Shown: positions 9,417-19,133 of the stretch, piece by piece
How positions within the stretch are numbered: position 1 is the first letter of the stretch
Layout: each line of letters opens with the position of its first letter
Assembly: GCA_011772495.1 (NCBI GenBank)
Contig: WVZL01000006.1
Coordinates: 1 to 64,000 of the forward strand
From: Candidatus Aminicenantota bacterium
GTDB lineage: Bacteria > Acidobacteriota > Aminicenantia > Aminicenantales > Aminicenantaceae
DNA length: 64,000 bases
Reading direction: 5' to 3'
Notes under the pieces: generated by a model
What the model was told of the DNA's origin: nothing
Databases searched by the model: none
The model's input: only the letters and a program-made list of their open reading frames with translations
Made by a program: the position numbers and the translations under genes

Positions 9417-10280
9417 CTATTTGGAAGAGCTTGTCTTTTGTTCAGTTTTTCCTTTATCAGGTTTCACGGCCTGAACTGATACACTCGCCAATAATGTCTC
9501 AACCTTTTTGATTTTCTCAGGTGGCGTTTCCAGACTCTCATAGATCTCTTTTACAGCGGAATCACTCGTTATACAGTCAAGCGAAAAAAATCTCTCCTCT
9601 ATAACCTTTATCTCAGAGAAACCCGCCTTCTCGATCAGTTTCAAATAGTCTTCCTTTTTTATCGCACCTGAAAGGCAGCCCACATAAGCTTCAACATTGT
9701 TTTTTATAAAATCTGGAAGTTCTTTTAACAAAACAATGTCTGAAATCATCATCCTTCCACCAGGTTGAAGCACTCGGAATGACTCTTGGAATACTGTCTC
9801 CTTATCCGGAGAAAGATTGATCACACAGTTAGAAATAATGACATCAACTGAATCGTCTTCGATCGGTAAATCCTCTATATCTCCAAGTTTAAATTCAACG
9901 TTTTTATAGTTTCCTCGACTGGCGTTTTTCCTTGCCTTCTCGATCATTTCAGGCGTCATATCCACTCCTATGACTTTCCCTCTCTCTCCAACCCTCGCTG
10001 AAGCTAAGAAACAATCAAAACCTGCTCCTGCTCCCAAATCGAGGACAACCTCTCCTTCCCTCAGAGAACTCAAGGCCACTGGATTCCCGCAGCCAAGACC
10101 AAGGTTTGAATCTTTCGGAACTTGGCCGAGCTCTTCGCTCGTGTACCCGATTTTTTTGCTTATGTTCTCACTTGTATCAGTTTCACAACAAGGCTCCAAA
10201 GGTTCACAACAAGAGCTTCCTTGCGTGGCTATCCTAGAATAGCCCTCTCTTACAATTTTCTTGATTTCTTTTTTCTTCAT
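9417..10280 (-). CDS. arsM: Arsenite S-adenosylmethionine methyltransferase
   Basis: 287 residues. The SAM-binding core VVLDLGAGAGFDC and the family-specific cysteines in LGLGCGNP, ISNCVINL and YVGCLSG are all present; these bind As(III) in ArsM. The N-terminal region has the extra pairs SSCCEP and PCCET that many ArsM proteins carry. The enzyme methylates arsenite to volatile or less reactive products in the cytoplasm. GGAGATCCTAGAG before ATG 10280 is the ribosome site. It lies 22 bp downstream of the AbrB-like gene and is probably cotranscribed with it from the promoter region near 10.62 kb. Confidence 0.93.
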   Translation of the reverse strand: MKKKEIKKIVREGYSRIATQGSSCCEPLEPCCETDTSENISKKIGYTSEELGQVPKDSNLGLGCGNPVALSSLREGEVVLDLGAGAGFDCFLASARVGERGKVIGVDMTPEMIEKARKNASRGNYKNVEFKLGDIEDLPIEDDSVDVIISNCVINLSPDKETVFQESFRVLQPGGRMMISDIVLLKELPDFIKNNVEAYVGCLSGAIKKEDYLKLIEKAGFSEIKVIEERFFSLDCITSDSAVKEIYESLETPPEKIKKVETLLASVSVQAVKPDKGKTEQKTSSSK

Positions 10281-10302
10281 CTCTAGGATCTCCTTCGTGT
10301 AT

Positions 10303-10578
10303 TCAAAGCATCTCTTTCATGACTGGACCGAGCATATCCCTCACCATTCCCGTCAGTTCATCAGCTTTTATCAAAGAAATACAGCACAATTTCCCTTCTT
10401 TTTCCCAACTAACGACAGCCAGCTTGCCTCCTGGTCTAATCTTTAGCTTGTCTCTCAGTTCCTTGGGCAAGACCATCTGTCCTCTTTCGTCTACACTGAC
10501 TATAGTCTCAACCTTACAGCACCCCTTTTCTGTTCTTTCGGGCTGCCCGTTTGATTCTTTAATTTTTGTTTTCTCCAT
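10303..10578 (-). CDS. AbrB/MazE-fold regulator, HgcAB-associated type
   Basis: 91 residues from ATG 10578, chosen over an upstream ATG at 10611 because GAGGAGG sits 7 bases before it. VSVDERGQMVLPKELRDKL is the swapped-hairpin AbrB DNA-binding signature. Two vicinal cysteine pairs, GCCKV before the barrel and LCCIS after it, are conspicuous. From memory this matches the small protein often called 'HgcAB-associated'. Here it heads the arsM unit, while an HgcAB-like fusion lies about 7 kb away. A thiol-based metalloid sensor is a reasonable inference; direct evidence is absent. Confidence 0.75.
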   Translation of the reverse strand: MEKTKIKESNGQPERTEKGCCKVETIVSVDERGQMVLPKELRDKLKIRPGGKLAVVSWEKEGKLCCISLIKADELTGMVRDMLGPVMKEML

Positions 10579-10623
10579 GGATTTTGCCTCCTCAATCATA
10601 CGATAAATCAAATTAATCTAATT

Positions 10624-10650
10624 ATTCTGATATATCAATATAATCAGAAT
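10624..10650. promoter_or_regulatory. Inverted-repeat operator candidate upstream of AbrB-like/arsM unit
   Basis: ATTCTGAT (10624-10631) and ATCAGAAT (10643-10650) are a perfect 8-bp inverted repeat with an 11-bp A/T spacer. A further half-site, ATCTGAAT, follows at once. The site lies about 45 bp upstream of the AbrB-like start, where a repressor would overlap the promoter. Confidence 0.5.
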
Positions 10651-10822
10651 TATCTGAATTGTCAAGTATAAAATTAAATTTTCTATTTTTTAACCTTGAG
10701 ATTCCGCGCCTTCAGCGGGAAAATGACAAGCTTAAATCATTCCCTTGAATTCTTTTTTATGTTACAGGAATGATCTTAAACTCATTTTAAAGAAACGGGA
10801 TAAACTTGCTCGTTCTTTTCTT

Positions 10823-11734
10823 CTAGCCTAAAATCTCTTTAATGGCTTCCCCAGCCTGGGGATAAATGAATTTATACCCGGCCTCCAGCAGTCGCTTCGG
10901 AACCACTCTTTGCCCGGACAGAATTGTCTCTTGAGCCATCTCCCCATAAAGTAGACGGAGCACAAAGCCAGGGATAGGAAGCCAGGAAGGACGCCTCATG
11001 GCTTTCCCCAATATATGATAAAAATCTTTTATCATGAGCTGCTCTGGAGCTGTGAGGTTAAAAGCACCCTGCAAATCTTCTCTCTCCATTAAAAACCGGA
11101 TCGCACTCACCTCATCATCAAGATGGATCCAGGAAAACCATTGTTTTCCACTCCCGGGCGGACCTCCCAGGAAAAAGCGAAAAGGCCGTACGAGCCGGCT
11201 GAGAATACCTCCACCGCGGCCAAGGACAAGGCCAGTGCGGATAATAACCCGCCTAACTTGAGACTCGACTTCTTTCGTCGAGTCTTCCCATTTCACCGTC
11301 ACTTCAGACAGAAATCCTTCTCCTGGAGGCGATGACTCGTCAAGAATCTCATCTGAACGAGAACCATAGTAGCCGATGGCTGAGGCTTGAATAACAACCT
11401 TTGGCTTACTCTGCGCCAATTGGATAGCCATATTGACAGCTTTCCCAGCCTTCAGTCTGCTTTCCAGGATAGATTTTTTCCTCTCTTGAGTCCACCTTCC
11501 TGAACTAAGGTTCTCTCCTACTAGGTTGACAATGGCATAAGCCCCGTTCACATGGCTTGCCCATCCTTCAGCACTTTTACTGTCCCATTCAACAATCTTG
11601 ACTTGATCTCCGAGGATCTCTCTTCCCCTAATCTGGTTTCGAGAAAGAGCCACAACTTCATAGCCCTCTTCAACCAAAGATTGGCTCAGCGCTCTTCCGA
11701 TAAAACCTGTGGCACCTAGAATAATGACATGCAT
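10823..11734 (-). CDS. TIGR01777 family epimerase-like SDR protein
   Basis: 303 residues. The Rossmann nucleotide motif GATGFIG opens the protein, and NLVGENLSSGRW and IGYYGSR are signatures of the SDR39U1/YfcH group. The C-terminal domain (DUF1731-like) ends with PKRLLEAGYKFIYP. NAD(P)H-dependent; the substrate of the family is not known. Monocistronic, with about 170-240 bp of A/T-rich DNA on its 3' side and 100 bp on its 5' side. Confidence 0.9.
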   Translation of the reverse strand: MHVIILGATGFIGRALSQSLVEEGYEVVALSRNQIRGREILGDQVKIVEWDSKSAEGWASHVNGAYAIVNLVGENLSSGRWTQERKKSILESRLKAGKAVNMAIQLAQSKPKVVIQASAIGYYGSRSDEILDESSPPGEGFLSEVTVKWEDSTKEVESQVRRVIIRTGLVLGRGGGILSRLVRPFRFFLGGPPGSGKQWFSWIHLDDEVSAIRFLMEREDLQGAFNLTAPEQLMIKDFYHILGKAMRRPSWLPIPGFVLRLLYGEMAQETILSGQRVVPKRLLEAGYKFIYPQAGEAIKEILG

Positions 11735-11837
11735 CTTCTTTTCCTTTTTATACTAAAGAATCAAAATCTTCCATTCCTGATTTATCTGTAATTCTAGGGG
11801 AATATTCTTTCCTTGACTTTAAGATTTTCTTCTTTCT

Positions 11838-12701
11838 TTATTTCTTTGAATGAATTAAGGCTTTCAGCTTTTCTTTTCTTTCTGTTTTTCTCCTGGAAAG
11901 CGGGATTTTATTCTCCTGATACACACCTGAGTTTTCTTCGAAGGTCTTTTTAGAAGGATTTAGGTAAAAAACACCAAGAGGAAATTTCTCCATTTCCAGA
12001 GCTTTCTCGAAGGCTTTCAATCTATCCAGGGGATCGTGAGAATCTTCAAGGTAATAAGTATGCTCTTTAAACCACTGATAGGTGTTCACTTTGTTGTAGG
12101 AAACGCAAGGTTGTAGGACATCCACCAGGGCATACCCTTTATGGCTTATCGCTTTTTTAAACATTTCAACTGTCTGCGCAATATCTCCCGCGAAAACTCT
12201 GGCGACGAAAGAAGCATCCATTGAAATAGCCATGGCCAGGGGATTAAAAGGATTTTCAAAGACTCCTTTGACTTGAACGGGGGTTCTGAACCCGATTTGG
12301 CTCGTGGGCGAGGCCTGTCCCTTGGTTAAACCATAAACCATATTGTTATGGACGATAGTCGTGATATCAGGATTTCTTCGAATAGCATGCAGGAGATGAT
12401 TCCCTCCCTCTCCATACATATCCCCATCGCCGCTCTCTGCTATCACCGTCAGATCAGGGTTTACAGCCTTTATAGCTGTTGCTGGCGGCAGCGCCCGCCC
12501 GTGAAGGCCATTGAATACATGTGTTTTGAAATAATGGGGAATTTTGGCTGCCTGCCCTATTCCAGAAACCAGAACCAGCTCTTCCGGTTTTATTCCCAGC
12601 TCGGCTAGTGCCTGCTTCAATGCGTTGAGAATACTGAAATTTCCACACCCAGGACACCAGGCTATATCAATATTATCTGTATCAAAAAGCTGTGAGTTCA
12701 T
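11838..12701 (-). CDS. korB: 2-oxoacid:ferredoxin oxidoreductase, beta subunit
   Basis: 287 residues. The thiamin-diphosphate-binding region is [12 protein letters not shown]...[13 protein letters not shown], and WCPGCGNF near the start supplies cluster-ligand cysteines. With the alpha subunit it oxidises 2-oxoglutarate or a related 2-oxoacid to acyl-CoA and reduces ferredoxin, a hallmark of anaerobic amino-acid fermentation. Starts 12 bp after the alpha-subunit stop with a good ribosome site (GGAGTAAGGAGC). Which 2-oxoacid it uses cannot be told from sequence. Confidence 0.9.
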   Translation of the reverse strand: MNSQLFDTDNIDIAWCPGCGNFSILNALKQALAELGIKPEELVLVSGIGQAAKIPHYFKTHVFNGLHGRALPPATAIKAVNPDLTVIAESGDGDMYGEGGNHLLHAIRRNPDITTIVHNNMVYGLTKGQASPTSQIGFRTPVQVKGVFENPFNPLAMAISMDASFVARVFAGDIAQTVEMFKKAISHKGYALVDVLQPCVSYNKVNTYQWFKEHTYYLEDSHDPLDRLKAFEKALEMEKFPLGVFYLNPSKKTFEENSGVYQENKIPLSRRKTERKEKLKALIHSKK

Positions 12702-12713
12702 GCTCCTTACTCC

Positions 12714-14426
12714 TTATAAATATTTTTCTAGGTTGCTTCTCACTTCCTCAACTGTGAAAGCCAGTCCGTTGTATTTAAGAATCTTATTCTCTATTTCCAA
12801 ACCTGTATTGAGTTTGATCAATTTTCCCAGTTGAGCCGTAGCGTTGTTTTCTACAAGGATTGCTTTCTCGGTCTTCTGGAGAAATCTCTCTGTTTCTGGA
12901 TGCAATGGATAAACCTGTTTGAAGTGCAGAAAAGAGGTGTCTTCTCGCTTTAATCCTTCTAGGGACTCTTTGACAACATGATAAGTGCTGCCCCAGCCGA
13001 TGACTAGATTCTTATAATTCTTGTTTCCTATTAATTCGGGAGCAAGGACTTCTTTTTTTATTGATTCCAGCTTCTTCAACCTCTTGTTGACCATCTGGGT
13101 TCTTAGCTCCAGATCCTCAGTGATATGTCCCTCTTCATCGTGTTCATCACTGTCTACTACTACCAGCCCTTCCCCATGCCCAGGAATACCGCGGGGAGAT
13201 ATCCCATTCTCGGTGAGCCTGTACCTTTGGTAATTCTTATCAGTTTTTATGATATGCGAATCGATCGTAGTTTTATCCACCTCAAGGGCAGGAATATTAT
13301 AGTAAGAATCTATGAAGTACTGGTCAGTGAGAACAAAAACAGGAACCTGGTACTTGTCGGCCAGGTTGAAGGCTCTCTGAGTAAGATAAAAACCGTCCTC
13401 TAGCTTGCCCGGAGCAAGTATGATTCGGGGAAATTCCCCGTGACCTGCATACAGGGCAAGGTCTAGATCTGCTTGTTCTGTTCGGGTAGGCAGTCCCGTT
13501 GCCGGTCCAGGTCTCTGCGCAAGATGAATCACCACAGGTGTTTCCAACATCCCGGCCAGGCTTAGGCCTTCTATCATGAGAGAAAAGCCTCCTCCAGAAG
13601 TGGTCACCATGGCTCTTCCCCCCGCATACCAGGCGCCGATAGCCATGTTTATAGCACTTATTTCATCCTCAGCCTGTTCGGCAAGGACTTCGAAATCATT
13701 CATCTGTTGAGAGAGAAACACCAATACTCCTGTCGATGGTGACATAGGATAAGAAGAGATGAAATTGCAGCCTCCAGCTAAGGCTCCCAGCCCCACAGCT
13801 TCAGCGCCGTTTATGAGTATTTCATCCCTTATTCGGGGATCCCTCTGAAGATCGAACTCAATTCTTTCTGTATTTAATAAATCTTCGGCAATTTCATACC
13901 CCTTTTTCACGGCCTCGATGTTTCGCTGGATAATATCTTCAGATTTTTTGGAAAAGTGCTGTTTTAAGTAGTCACGAAGAATTTCCTCTTTCACTTTAAA
14001 TAATCCTGAAATGACTCCTGCGCCTATGATGTTAGAATAGACTCTTCCTCCGATATCAGAAGCCATTTTGGAGAAAGCGACATCTATCACGCGATATTTC
14101 TCAACCGGAAAACCCTCCGGAATATTTTCCTTTTCTCCGATGATAATCGTGTAGGGAGAAATTCTTCTTTTCACATGCTCGATAGCACTTTTGCTGAGAG
14201 GGATGAGGATGTCTATTCTTTGGGCAAGCGAAGAGACTTTTTTGGAAGAAACTCGAATCTCAGTCGAATTGCTTCCTCCTCGGATCCTGGACATGTATTC
14301 TTTGGTAGCAAACACGTTGAATCCAGAAAGCTTTAAAACATGGGTTAAAATCCGTTCCACTGTTTGAATTCCTTGTCCGGCTTCACCGCAAAGCACAATC
14401 GAAATATCGTCTTTGAACTTATTCAT
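12714..14426 (-). CDS. korA: 2-oxoacid:ferredoxin oxidoreductase, gamma-alpha fused subunit
   Basis: 570 residues from ATG 14426, preceded by GGGAGGAAGGTC; an upstream in-frame ATG at 14516 has no ribosome site. Residues about 1-180 are the gamma domain ([21 protein letters not shown]); the remainder is the pyrimidine-binding alpha subunit ([33 protein letters not shown]). The gamma-alpha fusion is the KorA type. Cotranscribed with korB. No separate ferredoxin-like delta subunit is present nearby. Confidence 0.9.
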   Translation of the reverse strand: MNKFKDDISIVLCGEAGQGIQTVERILTHVLKLSGFNVFATKEYMSRIRGGSNSTEIRVSSKKVSSLAQRIDILIPLSKSAIEHVKRRISPYTIIIGEKENIPEGFPVEKYRVIDVAFSKMASDIGGRVYSNIIGAGVISGLFKVKEEILRDYLKQHFSKKSEDIIQRNIEAVKKGYEIAEDLLNTERIEFDLQRDPRIRDEILINGAEAVGLGALAGGCNFISSYPMSPSTGVLVFLSQQMNDFEVLAEQAEDEISAINMAIGAWYAGGRAMVTTSGGGFSLMIEGLSLAGMLETPVVIHLAQRPGPATGLPTRTEQADLDLALYAGHGEFPRIILAPGKLEDGFYLTQRAFNLADKYQVPVFVLTDQYFIDSYYNIPALEVDKTTIDSHIIKTDKNYQRYRLTENGISPRGIPGHGEGLVVVDSDEHDEEGHITEDLELRTQMVNKRLKKLESIKKEVLAPELIGNKNYKNLVIGWGSTYHVVKESLEGLKREDTSFLHFKQVYPLHPETERFLQKTEKAILVENNATAQLGKLIKLNTGLEIENKILKYNGLAFTVEEVRSNLEKYL

Positions 14427-14614
14427 GACCTTCCTCCCTTTTCCGCAAGCTAAAGAATAATAGACCAAGATTATACTAGTATTTTCTAACATAATAAATC
14501 TATTTAAAAAAGACAATACCTATCGGAATTATGAAATTGAATCAGACCATAATTTTTTTCTGTTCTTGACTTGGTCGTTGGATTTAAATTTAAATATTCA
14601 GGAGGAGGTTTCCT

Positions 14615-15619
14615 ATGAAAAAGGTTCTCTTGTTCATTATTTTGATACTTTTGGTTGCAACTATTAGCCCAGACATCAGGGCAAAAAATTCCTACCGACC
14701 AGTTCATACTTACTCCATCGTAGCTCGAGACCCTAATACCGGACAGCTGGGAGTGGCCGTGCAGACGCACTGGTTTTCCGTTGGAACGCTTGTCCCCTGG
14801 ATTGAGGCTGGAGTCGGAGCCATAGCCACTCAGTCCTTCGTGGAAGTCTCCTATGGTCCGCTTGGATTATCCTTGATGAAAGCTGGCAATAGCGCTCCCC
14901 AAGCTCTAAAAGCCCTGCTTGAAATTGACCAGAACAGAGAGGTGAGGCAAGTCGCCATGATAGATAATCAAGGTCGAGTTGCCGCCTTCACGGGAAAATC
15001 GTGCATCAGCGAAGCCGGCCATTTCATCGGCAATCAATTTTCTGTTCAGGCGAATCTCATGCTCAAGAATACAGTCTGGAAGGCCATGGCCGATGCTTAC
15101 CAATCGGCAAAAGGCGATCTCATTGACCGCCTGATGGCTTCTTTAGAAGCCGCTCAACAGGAGGGAGGCGACATCCGAGGCCGCCAGTCGGCAGCCATCA
15201 TAGTGGTCTGTGGCCAGCCAACTGGACGATCCTGGCTCGACCGGATCATTGATTTGCGCATCGAAGATCATCCAGATCCAGTGACCGAGCTAAAGCGTCT
15301 GGTCAAAGTACATCGGGCTTACGAGCATATGAACAGAGGCGATGAATACTTGGCTCAGGACGATGTTGGATCAGCTTTAAAAGAGTACAGCTCAGCCGAA
15401 CAATTGGCTCCCAACAACATGGAAATGGTTTTCTGGCATGCAGTCACCTTAGCCAGCTCAGAGAGATTAGAAGAATCTCTTCCCTTATTTAAAAAAGTGT
15501 TTGCTGCTGATTATAACTGGACTGTTCTGGTTACTCGCCTGCCCAAGTCTGGCTTATTGCCTGATAGACCCGAGCTCATCGATAAGATCTTAGCGGTTGC
15601 TCCTAGGAGAAAGAAATAG
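14615..15619 (+). CDS. Secreted DUF1028 protein with C-terminal TPR-like region
   Basis: 334 residues with a signal peptide (VLLFIILILLVATISP). The DUF1028 domain (residues about 28-220) has TYSIVARDPNTGQLGVAVQ and GAIATQSFVEVSYGP; this fold is Ntn-hydrolase-like and is often found in peptide- or nucleoside-using bacteria, but its activity is unproven. Residues about 235-320 form helical TPR-like repeats (GDEYLAQDDVGSALKEY). AGGAGGAGG precedes ATG 14615. Divergent from korA. Confidence 0.85.
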   Translation: MKKVLLFIILILLVATISPDIRAKNSYRPVHTYSIVARDPNTGQLGVAVQTHWFSVGTLVPWIEAGVGAIATQSFVEVSYGPLGLSLMKAGNSAPQALKALLEIDQNREVRQVAMIDNQGRVAAFTGKSCISEAGHFIGNQFSVQANLMLKNTVWKAMADAYQSAKGDLIDRLMASLEAAQQEGGDIRGRQSAAIIVVCGQPTGRSWLDRIIDLRIEDHPDPVTELKRLVKVHRAYEHMNRGDEYLAQDDVGSALKEYSSAEQLAPNNMEMVFWHAVTLASSERLEESLPLFKKVFAADYNWTVLVTRLPKSGLLPDRPELIDKILAVAPRRKK

Positions 15620-15644
15620 TCCAGACTTTTCTTGGAATTGGCTA

Positions 15645-17141
15645 TCACTGCTTTTCTGTTTTCAATTCGATCAGGTCTTTCATCTTCTGCAAGTTCTCGG
15701 TTAAATTCCACCACCCATTCTTGAAGGCTGCATAATCCGGTCCTACCATGGCCGAACCATAACGAACAGAATTGGCGTAAATAAGCCACTGCCTTATCCA
15801 CATCTGTTCGATGGCTTCATCAAAGGGGTTCGTGTTATCAGCCAGCCCCTTTTCCCAAGCCTTGAGCAGGAGTTTAGTGGCTGCCAGGACCATCCTGTCA
15901 GTTTCGGCTAGAGTCGATTCAAATTTGGCGAAGTGACCGGCAACCCAGGAGGAGCTGTGACAGGATTGACACACTTTCATCATTTTGCTTTGACGACTTT
16001 TCTGCTCTTGGTCATCGATAAGAAATTCTGAGGCCAGCTCCCCAGTAAAAGTTGTGGGAAGGGGTAATCCGTCTTTGTTCTTGACGAGAGACGTGTCTCC
16101 CTTTTTAGGCTGGGGATGGGAATAGATCAATCCAAATATTCTGACCCAGAGCCTGGCCCCAAAATCATGCGACCTAGAGACAATCAGTTCTCCCTCAGAG
16201 TTAGCCAGGAGGCTATTATGACAGGTGGCACAGGTTGGAGTTTTGAAATCCTTGCCAACTTTCCAAGGAATGCTTTCCCAATTCACATCATTCGGCTTTG
16301 ATTGCATAATGTTCCCGTGCTTGCTCTCTCGATAAACATTCCAGGCTGGCAAATCAGGTTCAAGATGACACTGGGAACATGTATAGGGCTTACGAGCAAT
16401 CTCGATGGAAAAACTGTGCCTCGGATGACAGGCAGTACATGCCCCCTTACTCCCATCCGGGTTCACTCTTCCCACGCCCTGATTGGGCCAACCAGAGAGA
16501 ATCGGGACCTCAATTTCCCCAAGGTCAGTCGAGAGCGTCTTTTGCCCTTTGACTTCGACTCGAGTCCCATGGCAGGCATAGCAAGTCTCGGCTTTCGTAA
16601 AATGAGAGGATTCTAAGGGAATGATCTTGGCGTCCTCGACCTTTTTTACCTTGGTTATGGTCTCAACCAGAGTGTGATACACGGGATTCTTCTGAAGATT
16701 TCCCAGGGCCTGAGCCTTCTTGCTTCTTGCATACTCATCGGCTTCAAGGGCATGACAGGTGCTGCAATCATTAGGTGAAACCACCACATTGATCTTATAA
16801 TCAAAATGCTCGAAGTTATCTTTATGAAGCGTCGGGTTCAGGCTATGACATTCATAACAACCAACAGCGACTTTCAACAGGTTTTCAGGAACAGAATCGC
16901 TGGAAACCTCCCTCTCCAAGCCAGTCTTCTGGAGAGCTAGCTCTGGAGTTTCTGCAGCATGCTCGCTATCAAGCCAATCCTCGACAATTCCTGGAGTATA
17001 CTGCTGATGACAATCTACACATTCTTGAGTCTGTTCACTGATAGGCACTTCAGCCTTTTCGGATTTTTCTTGGCGGATAGCTCCGTAAAGAAACACCAAG
17101 AGCAAGAATAAACTCAATAAGACTAAAACGAATTTTTTCAT
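15645..17141 (-). CDS. Octaheme c-type cytochrome, hydroxylamine-oxidoreductase-like
   Basis: 498 residues from ATG 17141 (GGAGG eight bases upstream; a TTG at 17159 lies inside that ribosome site). An N-terminal signal/anchor (VLVLLSLFLLLVFLYG) sends it to the periplasm. I count eight CxxCH motifs: CVDCH, CYECH, CSTCH, CYACH, CTACH, CSQCH, CATCH and CQSCH. The spacing and the C-terminal helical part (RYGSAMVGPDYAAFKNGWW) fit the HAO family. Members without the tyrosine cross-link reduce nitrite or hydroxylamine; I could not confirm a cross-linking Tyr. Located 126 bp downstream of the HgcAB-like gene, so possibly cotranscribed. Confidence 0.85.
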   Translation of the reverse strand: MKKFVLVLLSLFLLLVFLYGAIRQEKSEKAEVPISEQTQECVDCHQQYTPGIVEDWLDSEHAAETPELALQKTGLEREVSSDSVPENLLKVAVGCYECHSLNPTLHKDNFEHFDYKINVVVSPNDCSTCHALEADEYARSKKAQALGNLQKNPVYHTLVETITKVKKVEDAKIIPLESSHFTKAETCYACHGTRVEVKGQKTLSTDLGEIEVPILSGWPNQGVGRVNPDGSKGACTACHPRHSFSIEIARKPYTCSQCHLEPDLPAWNVYRESKHGNIMQSKPNDVNWESIPWKVGKDFKTPTCATCHNSLLANSEGELIVSRSHDFGARLWVRIFGLIYSHPQPKKGDTSLVKNKDGLPLPTTFTGELASEFLIDDQEQKSRQSKMMKVCQSCHSSSWVAGHFAKFESTLAETDRMVLAATKLLLKAWEKGLADNTNPFDEAIEQMWIRQWLIYANSVRYGSAMVGPDYAAFKNGWWNLTENLQKMKDLIELKTEKQ

Positions 17142-17267
17142 GCTCAGTTCCTCCTCCAAAGTTTTTTCATTAAGATTTTATCTTGATTTTAAAATTTCTG
17201 TGAGTACTTTCTATTTTGGCCATGTCTTATTACTTCCACTATATCGATTATAAACCTGTATAGCCAT

Positions 17268-18386
17268 TCATCTATTATTTCCAGTCTTCATGACACGCTT
17301 GCCCAGAAGATTCTGTTTATATTTTCTCATGGTTCCAGGAAGAATGACTTCTCCCTCGGGATTCTTAAAGTATAAGGCGTCAAAAGGACACTGGATGATG
17401 CAGGCTCCACACAGAACACATCGCTCGGCTCTAGGCAGAATTGCCTTATGCTTTTTTCTATTCACATCATAACAATTCCGGGGACAAACCGTTTCACAGA
17501 AAGCTGCGCCCCGGCATTTATCCTCATCAATCGTAACCTTCAGCTCTTCGAATCCGCCTGCTAGAAGCGGACTTCCACCTTTCAAATCGAGGGTAGTTAT
17601 AAAAACAAAAACAAAGCTGATGATCCCCCAACGGATAAGAAATCTCCAAGAAATACCTGAACTCAAATGGCTGTAAAGCACAAGAGCCAACAAGATAACA
17701 CCCCACACCAGAAGAGAAAAGGTTAGGCTTCCTTTTCCAGAACTCAACCAGGAGCCATAAAGAGGGTAAAAGATAAAGGTGGCGAGTGATAATCCCCAAA
17801 TAAACAAAATAAGGGGAACAAAAACTCTGGGAAAAAAGATGGCGGCAATGATTCCGGCCAGCAATGAAAGCGAGAAAGCCCAGGAAATGGCCACCTCCAG
17901 CCGCTGGATAAAGGGAAACTTGACTTCTCTCTCCATCCTGCCTGCTTTCATTTTATTTTGCATGAATACCGGAATATCTTTAGCATAGACAGGTCCCCAG
18001 ATAATCCTCCAGCCGGTTTTTTCCTTTATGATTTTTAGTTCAACCCCAGTGGCAGCGAGTTGAGGAAGGATGACCTGTCTATGCCCTACTAGCCCCTCAA
18101 TACCGCTGGTTTTGAGAACGGAAATAACCTCATGATTGGTCAAGTGCCCTCCGGCCGCAGCACACCAGACATTGATACCTCGACTGTTGGCTATGAGAAG
18201 GTAGGCATCCATCCCCTTTAGTGCCCTTTTGACTCTCTGGACTGTCAGGTGATAGTTGCAGGTGAGAAAAACGGGCGAATCTTTCTGGGGCTTCCCTATC
18301 TTGATCAAGCCAGTCCGGCAAGGAAAAGGCAAAAGCCTCAAAAGTGTTTCGAAAACATTGGCAACTGCATAGCCTAAAAACCTCAT
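17268..18386 (-). CDS. HgcAB-like fusion: corrinoid domain, membrane domain, ferredoxin
   Basis: 372 residues. The N-terminal corrinoid domain contains NVWCAAAGG with Cys75 placed like the cobalt-binding Cys of HgcA (canonical NVWCAAGK). Residues about 165-285 hold four or five membrane helices. Residues about 295-350 are a two-cluster ferredoxin (C-x5-C-x3-C-x3-C, then CVLCGACIIQC), equivalent to HgcB. The C-terminal vicinal Cys pair of true HgcB is missing and the cap-helix Lys is replaced, so mercury methylation is doubtful; fused HgcAB from Pyrococcus is reported inactive on mercury. ATGA overlap with the upstream methyltransferase. Confidence 0.85.
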   Translation of the reverse strand: MRFLGYAVANVFETLLRLLPFPCRTGLIKIGKPQKDSPVFLTCNYHLTVQRVKRALKGMDAYLLIANSRGINVWCAAAGGHLTNHEVISVLKTSGIEGLVGHRQVILPQLAATGVELKIIKEKTGWRIIWGPVYAKDIPVFMQNKMKAGRMEREVKFPFIQRLEVAISWAFSLSLLAGIIAAIFFPRVFVPLILFIWGLSLATFIFYPLYGSWLSSGKGSLTFSLLVWGVILLALVLYSHLSSGISWRFLIRWGIISFVFVFITTLDLKGGSPLLAGGFEELKVTIDEDKCRGAAFCETVCPRNCYDVNRKKHKAILPRAERCVLCGACIIQCPFDALYFKNPEGEVILPGTMRKYKQNLLGKRVMKTGNNR

Positions 18387-19051
18387 TTTTCTCTTCCCCC
18401 TGGTTTTCTGGCTACGAGTTCGAGAAAAGTCTCGCTTCTGTTCAGCTTAGAAGACACAATATCGAACCCTGCTGTCCTGACTTGCTCTGGAAGATTCTTC
18501 AAAGCTCTTGTTGTTGTCTGAGTGAGGATAAAAACAAAGATCCGAAGAAACATCCTCAGGGGTGAGATTATTAAACTTTTGAGAATCGTTCGCGGCCGCG
18601 CTTCATCGGCAATGAGCAGAAGCCCTCCTGGCTTTAGTATCCTTCTGAGCTCTTTCAAGGTGAATCGGAGTTCATCTTCTGTCAGTTCGGAAAAACAAAG
18701 GCCGCTCATCACCACCTCAAAACTCTCTGCTTCTTCTTTATCAAGCTCGACAACTCCCATCTCTACAAATTCTATATTCTGGGCAAGGTTGGCTGCTTTC
18801 ACTCGAGCCTGTGCAGTTTCCAGCATTCGGGGATTGATATCGATTCCCTTGACCTTTGCTCCTTTCTGAGCTGCTCTTAGAGCGAGCGCGCCTGTGCCCG
18901 ACCCTAAATCGAGAACTCTGTCTCCCTTTTTTACAAGTGAAGTCAATCGGTCATAGGCTTTACCCAATCTTCCCAGGGTGAGAAGTCGAATCCCCAGGTC
19001 GTACCTGCTCGGGGCAGATTCAAGGATTTTCATCAGGATATAAGTGCTCAT
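18383..19051 (-). CDS. cpaM: Corrinoid-protein-associated methyltransferase, CpaM type
   Basis: 222 residues. Class I SAM methyltransferase with motif I VLDLGSGTGAL near residue 46, GIDINPRML, and a C-terminal hydrophobic stretch. The N-terminus ILESAPSRYDLGIRLLTLG matches, from memory, the family found beside HgcAB-like fusions. It probably works with the corrinoid fusion encoded next, whose start codon overlaps its stop (ATGA). Whether it methylates the cobalt centre or a downstream acceptor is unknown. Confidence 0.75.
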   Translation of the reverse strand: MSTYILMKILESAPSRYDLGIRLLTLGRLGKAYDRLTSLVKKGDRVLDLGSGTGALALRAAQKGAKVKGIDINPRMLETAQARVKAANLAQNIEFVEMGVVELDKEEAESFEVVMSGLCFSELTEDELRFTLKELRRILKPGGLLLIADEARPRTILKSLIISPLRMFLRIFVFILTQTTTRALKNLPEQVRTAGFDIVSSKLNRSETFLELVARKPGGREK

Positions 19052-19133
19052 TCGAGTGCTTCTAAAAGGCTTTCCAAGGACTTATCAAAGAATTTATACC
19101 TGATGCAATATTCATGTCAACAACTTGCTACTT

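Noticed and set aside
14566-14595. Possible promoter TTGACT...TTAAAT before the DUF1028 gene
   Set aside because: The predicted transcript start would fall inside the AGGAGG ribosome site, leaving almost no leader.
17268-18386. True mercury-methylating HgcA
   Set aside because: The motif is NVWCAAAGG rather than NVWCAAGK, the gene is fused to the ferredoxin, and the HgcB C-terminal Cys pair is absent.
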